Source of the DNA: a virus
IMG/VR virus record: IMGVR_UViG_3300021963_009993
Coordinates: 62,001-126,000 of that record
Length of the DNA stretch: 64,000 nucleotides
Direction: 5' to 3' (one strand)
In this document: one piece after another, positions 52,067 through 59,199 of the stretch
How positions within the stretch are numbered: position 1 is the first letter of the stretch
Layout of the letters: each line of letters starts with the position of its first letter
The notes under the pieces: generated by a model
What the model was told of the DNA's origin: nothing
Databases searched by the model: none
Seen by the model: the letters and a program-made list of their open reading frames with translations, nothing else
Made by a program: the position numbers and the translations under genes

Positions 52067-53072
52067 ATGAATACTCACTTTCGTAGCTGGATTCGTTACT
52101 ATCAATATAACCCCTTATTATTTGAGTATCATGGTGAATTAAAAATTCATTCCAATCCTTCACTATGGATGGAGGTCTGACAAATGTTATTCTGTTAGAT
52201 GTGCCTAACTCAGAAAAAGAATTAAGCTTTTCAACCATCTTCGATATTGCACTTTGACCAGCTTCATCAGCATCTAATGCCATGCATACTTTGTACTTGG
52301 ATAGCAAGATTGCCTGTTTGTCACTAAGATTTTTTCCTCCACATGCAACTGAGTTCAAACCAACTTTTTTCAAAGACATAGCATCAAATTCGCCTTCACA
52401 AAGATATATTTTTTCTCCTTTGCTTGGCCATTTTGTGAAATAAAGAACATCTTCTTTTCCTACACCTATGTCTTTTTCCGGGCCTCTATAACGCAATTCG
52501 CTACCAACTATGCTTCTGCCGTTGAAGTAAATTAAATTTCCTTCCTCGTCATAATAAGGAATTATTATTCTGCCCGAATATTTACCACCCAAACAAATGT
52601 ACAATTCACTTATGTCTAGATTTCTGCTAGCCATATAATTCTTGGCTCTTTGATACCACATTTCTGGGGCTAATGATATCGACATGGTGTGTGGTGGAAG
52701 ATTTATTGTTTTAAATTTGGCTGATTCATAAAGCTCTTCAGCTGTAATTGTTCTCTCTCCGAATTCTAATTCCAACTCATCTTCTATAGGTCTGCCACCC
52801 GATCTTTTAATGCCTAAAATCTGCATCGCTTCATTTTTACTACATTTGTCCACATGCATCACTAAGCCAAGCAGAGTGCCCTTTTTTTCGCTTTTAAAAC
52901 AATGATAAACACCAGAATTTATCTTCCTTTTGCCACCTTCTGGATTACACCAAAGGTGATTTTTCTGGTCTTCTGTAAAGACTGAATTTATGCGTACTTC
53001 TTTGCCATTAATTTTGACATTATCAAATCTTTTTTCTGCCCAATCAACAAACATATCAAAATCAACAGGCAT
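52059..53072 (-). CDS. DNA primase (DnaG/TOPRIM type)
   Basis: 337 residues. An N-terminal region (about 20-90) includes HLWCNPEGGKRKINSGVYHC with FKSEKKGTLLGLVM, a degenerate zinc-ribbon. The TOPRIM core shows KIYLCEGEFDAMSLKKVGLN (about 215-234, the acidic EGxxD), and VCMALDADEAGQSA (about 256-269, the DxDxAG), with DWNEFL near the end. It is short compared with bacterial DnaG, like gp61/gp41-type phage primases. It starts with GGGAG upstream and is divergent from the PD-(D/E)XK nuclease. Confidence 0.85.
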   Translation of the reverse strand: MPVDFDMFVDWAEKRFDNVKINGKEVRINSVFTEDQKNHLWCNPEGGKRKINSGVYHCFKSEKKGTLLGLVMHVDKCSKNEAMQILGIKRSGGRPIEDELELEFGERTITAEELYESAKFKTINLPPHTMSISLAPEMWYQRAKNYMASRNLDISELYICLGGKYSGRIIIPYYDEEGNLIYFNGRSIVGSELRYRGPEKDIGVGKEDVLYFTKWPSKGEKIYLCEGEFDAMSLKKVGLNSVACGGKNLSDKQAILLSKYKVCMALDADEAGQSAISKMVEKLNSFSELGTSNRITFVRPPSIVKDWNEFLIHHDTQIIRGYIDSNESSYESEYSYG

Positions 53073-53106
53073 GTTTCTTCTCCCACTCTCATTTCAGAAT
53101 AAAACA

Positions 53107-53119
53107 AACTATAATAAAA
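53107..53119 (+). promoter_or_regulatory. -10-like box upstream of the Cas4/RecB-like gene
   Basis: AACTATAATAAAA contains a perfect TATAAT at 53110-53115, 10 bases before the ATG at 53126. The same 13 bases occur on the minus strand upstream of the ferritin-like gene (about 59142-59156). No good -35 box is evident, so it could be a phage-type promoter. Confidence 0.4.
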
Positions 53120-53125
53120 ATAGCT

Positions 53126-53887
53126 ATGAAAATCAACCATTTAAGTGTTAGTCGTTCTCAATGTTTTGAGCAATGTCAACAACAGTATAAATATAAATAT
53201 CATCTGCAAGTAATTCCAGACAAACCTGAGCAACTTTACTTCATGTATGGAAAGCTCGTACATAAGGCTGCGGAGCTATATGTTGAAGGCAAGGGAGAAG
53301 AACCAATCGAAAAAATTGGTGAAAAACTATTGAAAAAAGAGATACTTTTTGAAAACACAAATGATTTACACCGACTTACACCGGAATACAACAATAAATT
53401 CTGGAATCATTTACTAGCTGTAAAAAAGCTCACGGATAAAATCGGTTTTGAAGGAGAAGTAGAACACAAAATAGAATATGATCTTTTTCCACCTAACAAA
53501 AAAATATTACTGGGTTTCATAGATCGTCTTTTTTTTAAAAATGATTGTGCTTTTATAATTGACTATAAAACTTCAAAAGACAATGCATGGAGAAAAAACA
53601 AAACTACAATCAAACAAGATTTGCAAATGAATTCATATGCTCTTTATGTAAATGAAAAGTTCAATATACCTCCTGAAAAAATAAACGCAGCCCTTTTCTA
53701 TTTGGAAGGTGGCAAAATGGTTAGTACTAATTTCACAGAAGAAAATTTGAAGAAGTGCAAGGAAAAACTTAAAAACCTCTATTGCAATATTGAAGAGATA
53801 GATGAGAATAAGGCTATTGGAAATGTAGGAAATCATTGCTATAGATGTGATTATTCCAACATTTGCCCTTTCTTCAGAACGAGATAA
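53126..53887 (+). CDS. Cas4/RecB-like PD-(D/E)XK exonuclease
   Basis: 253 residues. The catalytic core is GFIDRLFFKNDCAFIIDYKTS (given in part: G-x-x-D ... (I)DYKTS), with an upstream E-rich strand and a downstream QDLQMNSYALY helix. N-terminal RSQCFEQC and C-terminal HCYRCDYSNICPF cysteines fit a 4Fe-4S site as in Cas4 and AddB. Such nucleases process DNA ends in recombination or host DNA degradation. No Cas gene is nearby. The start is next to a TATAAT box in the divergent region with primase, so both likely belong to the replication/repair class. Confidence 0.85.
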   Translation: MKINHLSVSRSQCFEQCQQQYKYKYHLQVIPDKPEQLYFMYGKLVHKAAELYVEGKGEEPIEKIGEKLLKKEILFENTNDLHRLTPEYNNKFWNHLLAVKKLTDKIGFEGEVEHKIEYDLFPPNKKILLGFIDRLFFKNDCAFIIDYKTSKDNAWRKNKTTIKQDLQMNSYALYVNEKFNIPPEKINAALFYLEGGKMVSTNFTEENLKKCKEKLKNLYCNIEEIDENKAIGNVGNHCYRCDYSNICPFFRTR

Positions 53888-53889
53888 TT

Positions 53890-54351
53890 ATGTCTATTAA
53901 AAAGAAAGAACAAAAAAAGCTGGCCATGAGCCACATGATATTTCTTACCGAAGAACAAAGATATGATCTTTTCAACGGAGTAAAAATAGAAGCGGTTGGA
54001 ATACTTACTCAAATTGATTTTGTTAAGAATTATAAAAACCATATTAATCAAGAAGTTTTCTGCAAATATTTTATAGATTGTGAACCTGAAAATCCAGCAA
54101 TCAGAGCTTATGCAGAACATTATGAAATTCATATTCCGATGGAATACGATGCGGAATCATTTTTTGCTGCAAAGAACTTTGATGTAGTATACATTCATGA
54201 CATATTGAATAAAAAAGATGGAGGCAAGGAAATGATTTTCTTTGAAAAAGCATTTAAAAATAGTAAAAACAATTTGGATTCTTATCACAAAGTTGAAATA
54301 AAAGATATCAAATTTTTTGATGAATCCATGATGTTTTCAAAAATTAGTTAG
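53890..54351 (+). CDS. hypothetical protein
   Basis: 153 residues from the ATG at 53890, three bases after the nuclease stop. Starts basic (MSIKKKEQKKLAMSHMIFLT) and continues in mixed alpha/beta: GVKIEAVGILTQIDFVKNYK and YAEHYEIHIPMEYDAESFF. Not recognised. Co-transcribed with the nuclease; converges with the virion protein at 54348 with a 4-base overlap. Confidence 0.5.
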   Translation: MSIKKKEQKKLAMSHMIFLTEEQRYDLFNGVKIEAVGILTQIDFVKNYKNHINQEVFCKYFIDCEPENPAIRAYAEHYEIHIPMEYDAESFFAAKNFDVVYIHDILNKKDGGKEMIFFEKAFKNSKNNLDSYHKVEIKDIKFFDESMMFSKIS

Positions 54352-54878
54352 CAATTTCTTAATGAAATTGTATATTTTACAGTAATATTTGTTCCGGCAG
54401 GTACGCTTACGGGTTGTGCCAAAGGAACACTTGAATAAAGAGTTGCACTAGTATTTGTTGCTCTATCAGTTAAAAACAAATTTCTTACTGGTCCCCAACT
54501 ACCTGTTGTGGCAACAAATGTTCCCGGTGTTTTTGTTCCAGCAGCAACTGTTTCTCCTATGATGTTTATTTGAAAACCAGTAGAGCTACCATTGCTTGGA
54601 ACTCCAATTCTCGCATAACCATTGCCGTTAGGTTCGCCAACTAGACTGTCTATGGTATCAGTAAATTGTATTGATATTCTATTATCAAGACCTATGTAAT
54701 AGTTTGATGGTATATAAGCGTTTCCAGAATTACCGCCTATAAACAAGGCACTTAATATCTTGCTTTCTCCACCGAGATGAAGTAAATTGTAGATATTTTC
54801 CTCAAGATAAAGTATTTCATCTCCACGATGTACTTTAAATTCATTTATTTTTAGAATTCCGTGCCAATCTTTTTTCAT
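54348..54878 (-). CDS. virion protein (fibre/decoration type, probable)
   Basis: 176 residues. NIYNLLHLGGESKILSALFI, SNYYIGLDNRISIQFTDTID, and GEPNGNGYARIGVPSNGSST belong to a beta-rich domain found in many phage structural proteins: (L)xNLLHxxGE ... YYxGLDNR ... DTxxxLxGEPxxNGYxR. The end has a WGPVRNLFLTDRA strand. Commonly annotated as structural with unknown role. It has the CATAAATAT box at the expected distance, and starts divergently from the small gene at 54899. Confidence 0.65.
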   Translation of the reverse strand: MKKDWHGILKINEFKVHRGDEILYLEENIYNLLHLGGESKILSALFIGGNSGNAYIPSNYYIGLDNRISIQFTDTIDSLVGEPNGNGYARIGVPSNGSSTGFQINIIGETVAAGTKTPGTFVATTGSWGPVRNLFLTDRATNTSATLYSSVPLAQPVSVPAGTNITVKYTISLRNC

Positions 54879-54892
54879 AATTTTACCTACAT

Positions 54893-54901
54893 ATATTTAT
54901 G
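54893..54901 (-). promoter_or_regulatory. late-promoter-like box CATAAATAT
   Basis: Minus-strand CATAAATAT lies 14 bases from the ATG at 54878 with GTAGGT between. Its first three bases complement the ATG start codon of the divergent plus gene at 54899. Second of three such boxes. Confidence 0.45.
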
Positions 54902-55120
54902 ATCTCATTCAAAGAATATATCAAACTTCAAGAAATTGCTGGTAATTTTGGTCTGGAACCACCGAAAGAATTCGATCCACAACCAAAAGATTCCATAAGT
55001 AACTTAGAAAAACCTCCAACATTTGAATCAGAAAAATCAAATTTGCAAAAAGTAAAAGAAAAAGAAGATATAGAAAAAAATCGCCGTAAAACTTTCGTTA
55101 AACGGCGATTTTTAAAATAA
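54899..55120 (+). CDS. small protein with capsid-targeting-like N-terminus
   Basis: 73 residues. MISFKEYIKLQEIAGNFGLE has F4, Y7, I8 and L-Q-E at 10-12, again the capsid-targeting pattern. The rest is Pro/Lys/Glu-rich and likely unstructured (EPPKEFDPQPKDSISNLEKP), ending in a very basic KNRRKTFVKRRFLK, which could bind DNA. It has no Shine-Dalgarno and its ATG lies inside the CATAAATAT box of the divergent gene. The terminator at 55076 covers its last codons. Confidence 0.6.
   Translation: MISFKEYIKLQEIAGNFGLEPPKEFDPQPKDSISNLEKPPTFESEKSNLQKVKEKEDIEKNRRKTFVKRRFLK
55076..55113. terminator. bidirectional rho-independent terminator
   Basis: AAAAATCGCCGT is complemented perfectly by ACGGCGATTTTT, with a 14-base loop that may pair partly (AAAAC/GTTA). 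A-run and T-run on either side make it work in both directions. It overlaps the end of the gene at 54899 and faces the end of the acidic-protein gene at 55130. Confidence 0.88.
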
Positions 55121-55129
55121 AAATTTCAA

Positions 55130-55486
55130 TCAATCATCGTCTTCTTCGTCTTCTTCGTCTTCTTCGTCTTCATCCTCTTCATCGTCCCAATCATCATCAT
55201 CCTCGTCTTCATCGTCCCAATCATCATCCTCGTCTTCGTCTTCGTCTTCATCCTCGTCTTCATCATCCCAATCATCTTCCTCATCGTCCCAATCGTCTTC
55301 GTCTTCGTCCTCATCGTCATCCCAACTATCCCAATCATCTTCATCGTCATCTTCATCATCTTCATAAGATGTAGATAATTTAGGTTCAATAATTGTACAA
55401 AAACCAGAATCATTTAACGAAGAGAAAAAGCAATCAATATTTTCTTCATTTAATTTTGGATTGATGTTTCTTAAAAACCAACGCAT
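55130..55486 (-). CDS. protein with extremely acidic Asp/Glu/Trp tail
   Basis: 118 residues. N-terminal 40 residues are ordinary (MRWFLRNINPKLNEENIDCF). From about residue 42 to the end it is nearly only D, E and W (units like DDDWDDEDEDDDDWDDEEDE), net charge near -65 by inspection. The DNA is a run of TCTTC, TCATC and TCGTC triplets. Its function is unknown; acidic polymers can mimic DNA or bind basic proteins. It starts directly at the stop of the metallopeptidase gene, so they are coupled. Confidence 0.6.
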   Translation of the reverse strand: MRWFLRNINPKLNEENIDCFFSSLNDSGFCTIIEPKLSTSYEDDEDDDEDDWDSWDDDEDEDEDDWDDEEDDWDDEDEDEDEDEDEDDDWDDEDEDDDDWDDEEDEDEEDEEDEEDDD

Positions 55487-57129
55487 TATTTAAACCCCCT
55501 GCAATTTGAAACATATGAAACACGACCGCATGATGTATGATAGCGTATATCACAATTATTTTCAAATTTTGGTTCAGGAATTGGTGTAGTTCCTGCACAG
55601 CTTCCATATGTGCAACATCCTGTATTATTTTTAGGCTTCCAACACTTGCCATACTCTGGATTACCTTTAATCTTACAGTTGTTTGTAAAACAATCACATT
55701 GGAATATATTTCTTACAAGATTGTTCTCCTGATCTTTCGACCACACATCACCCTCTTTATCACCAAATACATTCTTTCCAAAAATGTATTCCATGAAATA
55801 CTTGGCTGCATTTAAAGAATCATCGACACAACATGCCTCATTAACACCCGGAGCAAATCCCTGCATTTGGTACATTTCATCTACAGGTATACAAACATTC
55901 ATGTCCATTAAATTTTGAACACCCATAGATTCAACTGCGTCAGGAACGATGTGCTTAAGTTGTACCTTTAAGCTAGCTTTCTTGATTTGCAAATCATTAA
56001 AGTGTGTAATCTTTGTGACATTTTTCTCGAAATTGTTCACATTGCTCATGCTCATGGCACGAACAGCAAAGACATTTCTATTATTGAAAACTTTGGTCAA
56101 AACATCAGCATGAGACTCAGGTCTTGCTGCATCCACTTGCTGCCATGTCTTACAGAATGTTTCAAAGAAGTTAGATGCAGCTGGGGCTATTTTGCAAGCT
56201 TCAAGGAATGTATCTTTCAAATACTCTCTAGCCTTAACAATAGCTAATTTGTTGTTTCCAAACTTGTCAACCAAACCACAAAGAACATCATAGAAAATTC
56301 CTGTCATAACCCTTGAAAAAGAATGAGGTTCAGATGATAATTGATCATTCGGAGCATTGTGTGGCAATGTCTCAGGTTTGATGTAATTAAATGTGTTAAA
56401 AGCATTTCTCAAACCATGACTAAAACCAAGTTCAGCACCAAACTGTTCTGCCACTTCACTAATAATATTATTTTGTCTTAGATTACCGTTTGTTCTTTCC
56501 ATAAGATAATTCAAAACAATATCATAATGTAATGTTGCTAATATAGCTGTTATGTCACCAAAAGCTTCATGGAAAGCCCAAATTTCCATAGAAGCCATGC
56601 TGAAAAACTCTGGTCTAATTGCATCCAACAAAGCATGACCTAATTCATGAGATACAATATCAGCAGACAAACAGGTATAAACTGTTTCTTTACCCTTAGT
56701 GAAATAAAAGAACTTCAAAAATGACCTGTCATAATAGGCATTTGCCTGTTGACCAGCCAAAGGATTGACTTGAAGTGTGTCAACCATTGCCCACTTTGTT
56801 ATATTCAATTTAGGATTCAAGAAGTTAATTGTATTAGCCAATACACCATAAGCATTTGCAGCTTTGCCACCATTTGTGTTAAAATCCATTTCATTAGGAT
56901 TTAAATACATAACAGATATTTTTAATCTATCTGGTTTAACATCAGCTACACTTTCTGTTAGTGCTGGATATGCTGGATCATTTACATAAAATCTCATTTT
57001 GCCTCCAAATGGGTCTATTTTTTGAATAACAGGTGGTGTTGGAATCTTGTTGTTAATCTTAGGAGGTCTTCTCCATACTACATTAAATAAGTCCATTGCC
57101 TTATCATATAAATACTTGCAATTGAACAT
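55486..57129 (-). CDS. thermolysin-like (gluzincin) metallopeptidase with Cys-rich C-terminus
   Basis: 547 residues. Near residues 165-171 IVSHELGHALLD carries the HExxH, and about 25 residues later AFHEAFGDITAIL supplies the third ligand Glu in an HEAFGDI context, like the E-x-x-x-D of M4/M36 peptidases. The rest, including SHGLRNAFNTFNYIKPETLP, is helical. The last 75 residues contain about 15 cysteines (CDCFTNNCKIKGNPEYGKCW, NTGCCTYGSCAGT). No signal peptide is visible. A virion or secreted protease is possible. A CATAAATAT box and GGAGG precede the ATG. Confidence 0.8.
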   Translation of the reverse strand: MFNCKYLYDKAMDLFNVVWRRPPKINNKIPTPPVIQKIDPFGGKMRFYVNDPAYPALTESVADVKPDRLKISVMYLNPNEMDFNTNGGKAANAYGVLANTINFLNPKLNITKWAMVDTLQVNPLAGQQANAYYDRSFLKFFYFTKGKETVYTCLSADIVSHELGHALLDAIRPEFFSMASMEIWAFHEAFGDITAILATLHYDIVLNYLMERTNGNLRQNNIISEVAEQFGAELGFSHGLRNAFNTFNYIKPETLPHNAPNDQLSSEPHSFSRVMTGIFYDVLCGLVDKFGNNKLAIVKAREYLKDTFLEACKIAPAASNFFETFCKTWQQVDAARPESHADVLTKVFNNRNVFAVRAMSMSNVNNFEKNVTKITHFNDLQIKKASLKVQLKHIVPDAVESMGVQNLMDMNVCIPVDEMYQMQGFAPGVNEACCVDDSLNAAKYFMEYIFGKNVFGDKEGDVWSKDQENNLVRNIFQCDCFTNNCKIKGNPEYGKCWKPKNNTGCCTYGSCAGTTPIPEPKFENNCDIRYHTSCGRVSYVSNCRGFK

Positions 57130-57145
57130 AATTCACCTCCAAAGG

Positions 57146-57154
57146 ATATTTATG
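57146..57154 (-). promoter_or_regulatory. late-promoter-like box CATAAATAT
   Basis: Minus-strand CATAAATAT lies 16 bases from the ATG at 57129, with GGAGGTG between. The box overlaps the ATG of the divergent gene at 57152. Third copy of the motif seen at 10919 and 54893. Confidence 0.45.
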
Positions 57155-57670
57155 AATATCGAAGAAAGAATTAGGGAACAAAGAACATCAGAAGCTACAA
57201 GAAAAAATTTTATGGGCATAGAAGGCAAAATATGCCTAATAGCAAGATTCCTAGGTAGCCAAATAATAAACCAAGGTTATTCACCAGAATACCTAGATTA
57301 TGATAGTTTCTATACTACAGATCCAAATGAAATACCTACTTTTGATGATGAATTTTCTTCAAACGAAGTTGGATATTCATTTGATGGCCTTTCAAGAGGT
57401 ATTCATATGAATATAACCTACATAGAATCACAAGCCATAATCAAACTATGGTATAAAGGGTATTTGACATACCATGAAGAGGAAGGAAACCTTCAAACTT
57501 ACATACCAAATGATATTTGGGAAAACCAAATTGAAAATCTTTACAAGATAGTTGAATTGCAATTAAAGAAAAAAATAGAACAGTACAAAAAAGAAGAACC
57601 GGCAATTACTAAAGCAATTGAGAAAAGTGAATTACAAAAATTAAGAGACAGATGGGGCGATATTATCTAA
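57152..57670 (+). CDS. hypothetical protein
   Basis: 172 residues from the ATG at 57152 with AAAGG before it; longer frames enter the metallopeptidase promoter region. MNIEERIREQRTSEATRKNF is a charged helix, followed by a mixed part (SQIINQGYSPEYLDYDSFYT), then a Lys/Glu coiled coil near the end (LQLKKKIEQYKKEEPAITKA). Not recognised. Its stop overlaps the end of the Zn-ribbon gene by 4 bases. Confidence 0.5.
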   Translation: MNIEERIREQRTSEATRKNFMGIEGKICLIARFLGSQIINQGYSPEYLDYDSFYTTDPNEIPTFDDEFSSNEVGYSFDGLSRGIHMNITYIESQAIIKLWYKGYLTYHEEEGNLQTYIPNDIWENQIENLYKIVELQLKKKIEQYKKEEPAITKAIEKSELQKLRDRWGDII

Positions 57671-57795
57671 CTGTTTGTTTTTGATTCGCAATTTAAACAC
57701 TTGTAAACCTTAGTGCCATCACAATAATCATGTGAATCAACACAGACTGTTTTAAATCCACACTCGTAACAGATTACTATTGATTCGTTTTCCAT
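57667..57795 (-). CDS. 42-residue zinc-ribbon protein
   Basis: ATG at 57795, TAG at 57667-57669. The protein is MENESIVICYECGFKTVCVD then SHDYCDGTKVYKCLNCESKT and NS: two CxxC pairs (CYEC and CLNC) plus two more cysteines between them, a small zinc ribbon. It lies 5 bases downstream of the 57801 gene and is translationally plausible as an operon member. Probable metal-binding; function unknown. Confidence 0.6.
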   Translation of the reverse strand: MENESIVICYECGFKTVCVDSHDYCDGTKVYKCLNCESKTNS

Positions 57796-57800
57796 GATAA

Positions 57801-58625
57801 TTAGGGAGGGGTTACAAGGTCGGCTGAAGTAAGAACATATGGAGTTTCCATAATTGCTGTCAAGTTGCCAGCTGTATATGTGTAAAATGTTTTCTTTGCC
57901 AAATATCCCTCTGTGGCTCCAGCTGGATATTTAATTTCATAATCTAAAACGGTTCCCGTATAGCTTCTCTTGTAAAACCAATAACCATCACTTGATCCAG
58001 CAAGTAATTGCCAATCTGGAGTAGGACTTGCTGGATTAAAACCAGCAGCTGTGATTACTGCTGCATCAACAGCACTTAAAGGATTCAACAAAACAAGTCT
58101 GTCAGGGCCAAGATTTGGATAATCAAATCTGTTTTCTAAGGCGTACTTTTCAAAAAGAGTCGGAAGTTCACCAACAGGTGCCTCATAATTGAATTTTAAA
58201 ATAGATTCAGCAGCACCATTTGAAACATAAGCTCTAAAATTACCCTTACTTCTCTTAGCCTTAATCAAGATTTTATTTAGCGTAGTTGAACTTTTTCCAC
58301 TTGAATACAATTGTGCAACAAATAGATCCGCAAATGTTGCATTTGCATTCAAACTGTTCACAACTTCCAAAGCGGTCACAGATGCGATATTGGTAGCTGT
58401 TATTGTTATTGGTAAAGATGCATAGCCCAACAATGCTGGATCATATGCATAATTTAAAGTCAAAACGGTGTTACCAGTTAGATTGTAAGGCTCAACATTT
58501 CCACATAGCATGTAATCGCTACGATTGGTGTTTCCCTTTAACTTAAAGCCAGTTTGATATTGTCTATCAGATCCTATTAAAGAAGGTCTAAATTCAAAAT
58601 CAAACACATTTTGGAAAAATGGCAT
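57801..58625 (-). CDS. probable virion structural protein
   Basis: 274 residues, beta-rich, with Thr/Ala/Asn content like tail or decoration proteins: PFFQNVFDFEFRPSLIGSDR, LNYAYDPALLGYASLPITIT, a YLAKKTFYTYTAGNLTAIME end. No cysteine pattern or enzyme motif. There is an AT-rich leader with TATAAAC/CGGGG before the ATG. Assigned structural only by composition. Confidence 0.45.
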   Translation of the reverse strand: MPFFQNVFDFEFRPSLIGSDRQYQTGFKLKGNTNRSDYMLCGNVEPYNLTGNTVLTLNYAYDPALLGYASLPITITATNIASVTALEVVNSLNANATFADLFVAQLYSSGKSSTTLNKILIKAKRSKGNFRAYVSNGAAESILKFNYEAPVGELPTLFEKYALENRFDYPNLGPDRLVLLNPLSAVDAAVITAAGFNPASPTPDWQLLAGSSDGYWFYKRSYTGTVLDYEIKYPAGATEGYLAKKTFYTYTAGNLTAIMETPYVLTSADLVTPP

Positions 58626-58659
58626 ATTAACCCCGTTTATAAATATATAAGCTATTTAT

Positions 58660-59118
58660 TTACAAGCCACGCAAAATCATTCTTAAATTATCAACATCAT
58701 TTCTGCTTTTTTCAATTTGGGACTCATAAAAAATTTCCATCCATCTCTTGTCAGGTTCATCAAGAAGGTTCAGATCAACGGAAATTCTCATGGCATAATT
58801 TTCCACAACCTCAGTTTCCATCTTCAAAGCATATTCCAAAAGTTCCTTAAGATCATATGAAACCATATAATCATTATGCTCTTTTACTTGTAAAGATGCT
58901 GTAACATCTGCTCCCAAACCAAGTATTGCATTTTGAAATTCATACACATGTTTCATTTCTTCACCAGCCTCATGAAGAAACATTTCTTTGTATTCTTCTC
59001 TATGAAGACCAGATACAGTTGAAGCAGCTGTCAAATAAAATAACATGTGCTTGCGCTCATTCTTCAAATCATCAAGCATCAAATTGACAAAATGACAGTA
59101 ATTTTCATTCTTCAGCAT
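58660..59118 (-). CDS. ferritin-like four-helix protein
   Basis: 152 residues from the ATG at 59118, which has GGAG 7 bases ahead; in-frame ATGs at 59130, 59142 and 59163 have none, and the TATAAT at about 59148 would transcribe from just below the first. The four helices carry the ferritin-like Glu pattern: LDDLKNERKHMLFYL, FLHEAGEEMKHVYEF (ExxxEExxH), LKMETEVVENYAMRI, and the last helix FYESQIEKSRNDVDN, in which the usual second His is not evident. Family members bind iron or protect DNA. Located divergently from the terminase gene. Confidence 0.65.
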   Translation of the reverse strand: MLKNENYCHFVNLMLDDLKNERKHMLFYLTAASTVSGLHREEYKEMFLHEAGEEMKHVYEFQNAILGLGADVTASLQVKEHNDYMVSYDLKELLEYALKMETEVVENYAMRISVDLNLLDEPDKRWMEIFYESQIEKSRNDVDNLRMILRGL

Positions 59119-59141
59119 TTTAAACTCCATGTAATTACTCA

Positions 59142-59156
59142 TTTTATTATAGTTAG
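59142..59156 (-). promoter_or_regulatory. -10-like box upstream of the ferritin-like gene
   Basis: Minus-strand AACTATAATAAAA repeats the 13 bases found before the Cas4/RecB-like gene at 53107. It is close ahead of the GGAG/ATG at 59118 and overlaps the alternative N-terminal codons, which argues that translation starts at 59118 or 59130. Confidence 0.35.
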
Positions 59157-59199
59157 AAATCATGTTTTGTTCAAAGGCATATATACACTTGAGGCCTAT

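Noticed and set aside
53126-53887. Cas4-like gene as part of a CRISPR system
   Set aside because: No Cas genes or repeat-spacer array are present; RecB-like phage exonucleases share the fold and Fe-S cysteines.
55126-55413. Met/Lys/Thr-rich ORF over the acidic protein
   Set aside because: Frame shadow of the Asp/Glu codon run; no supported start.
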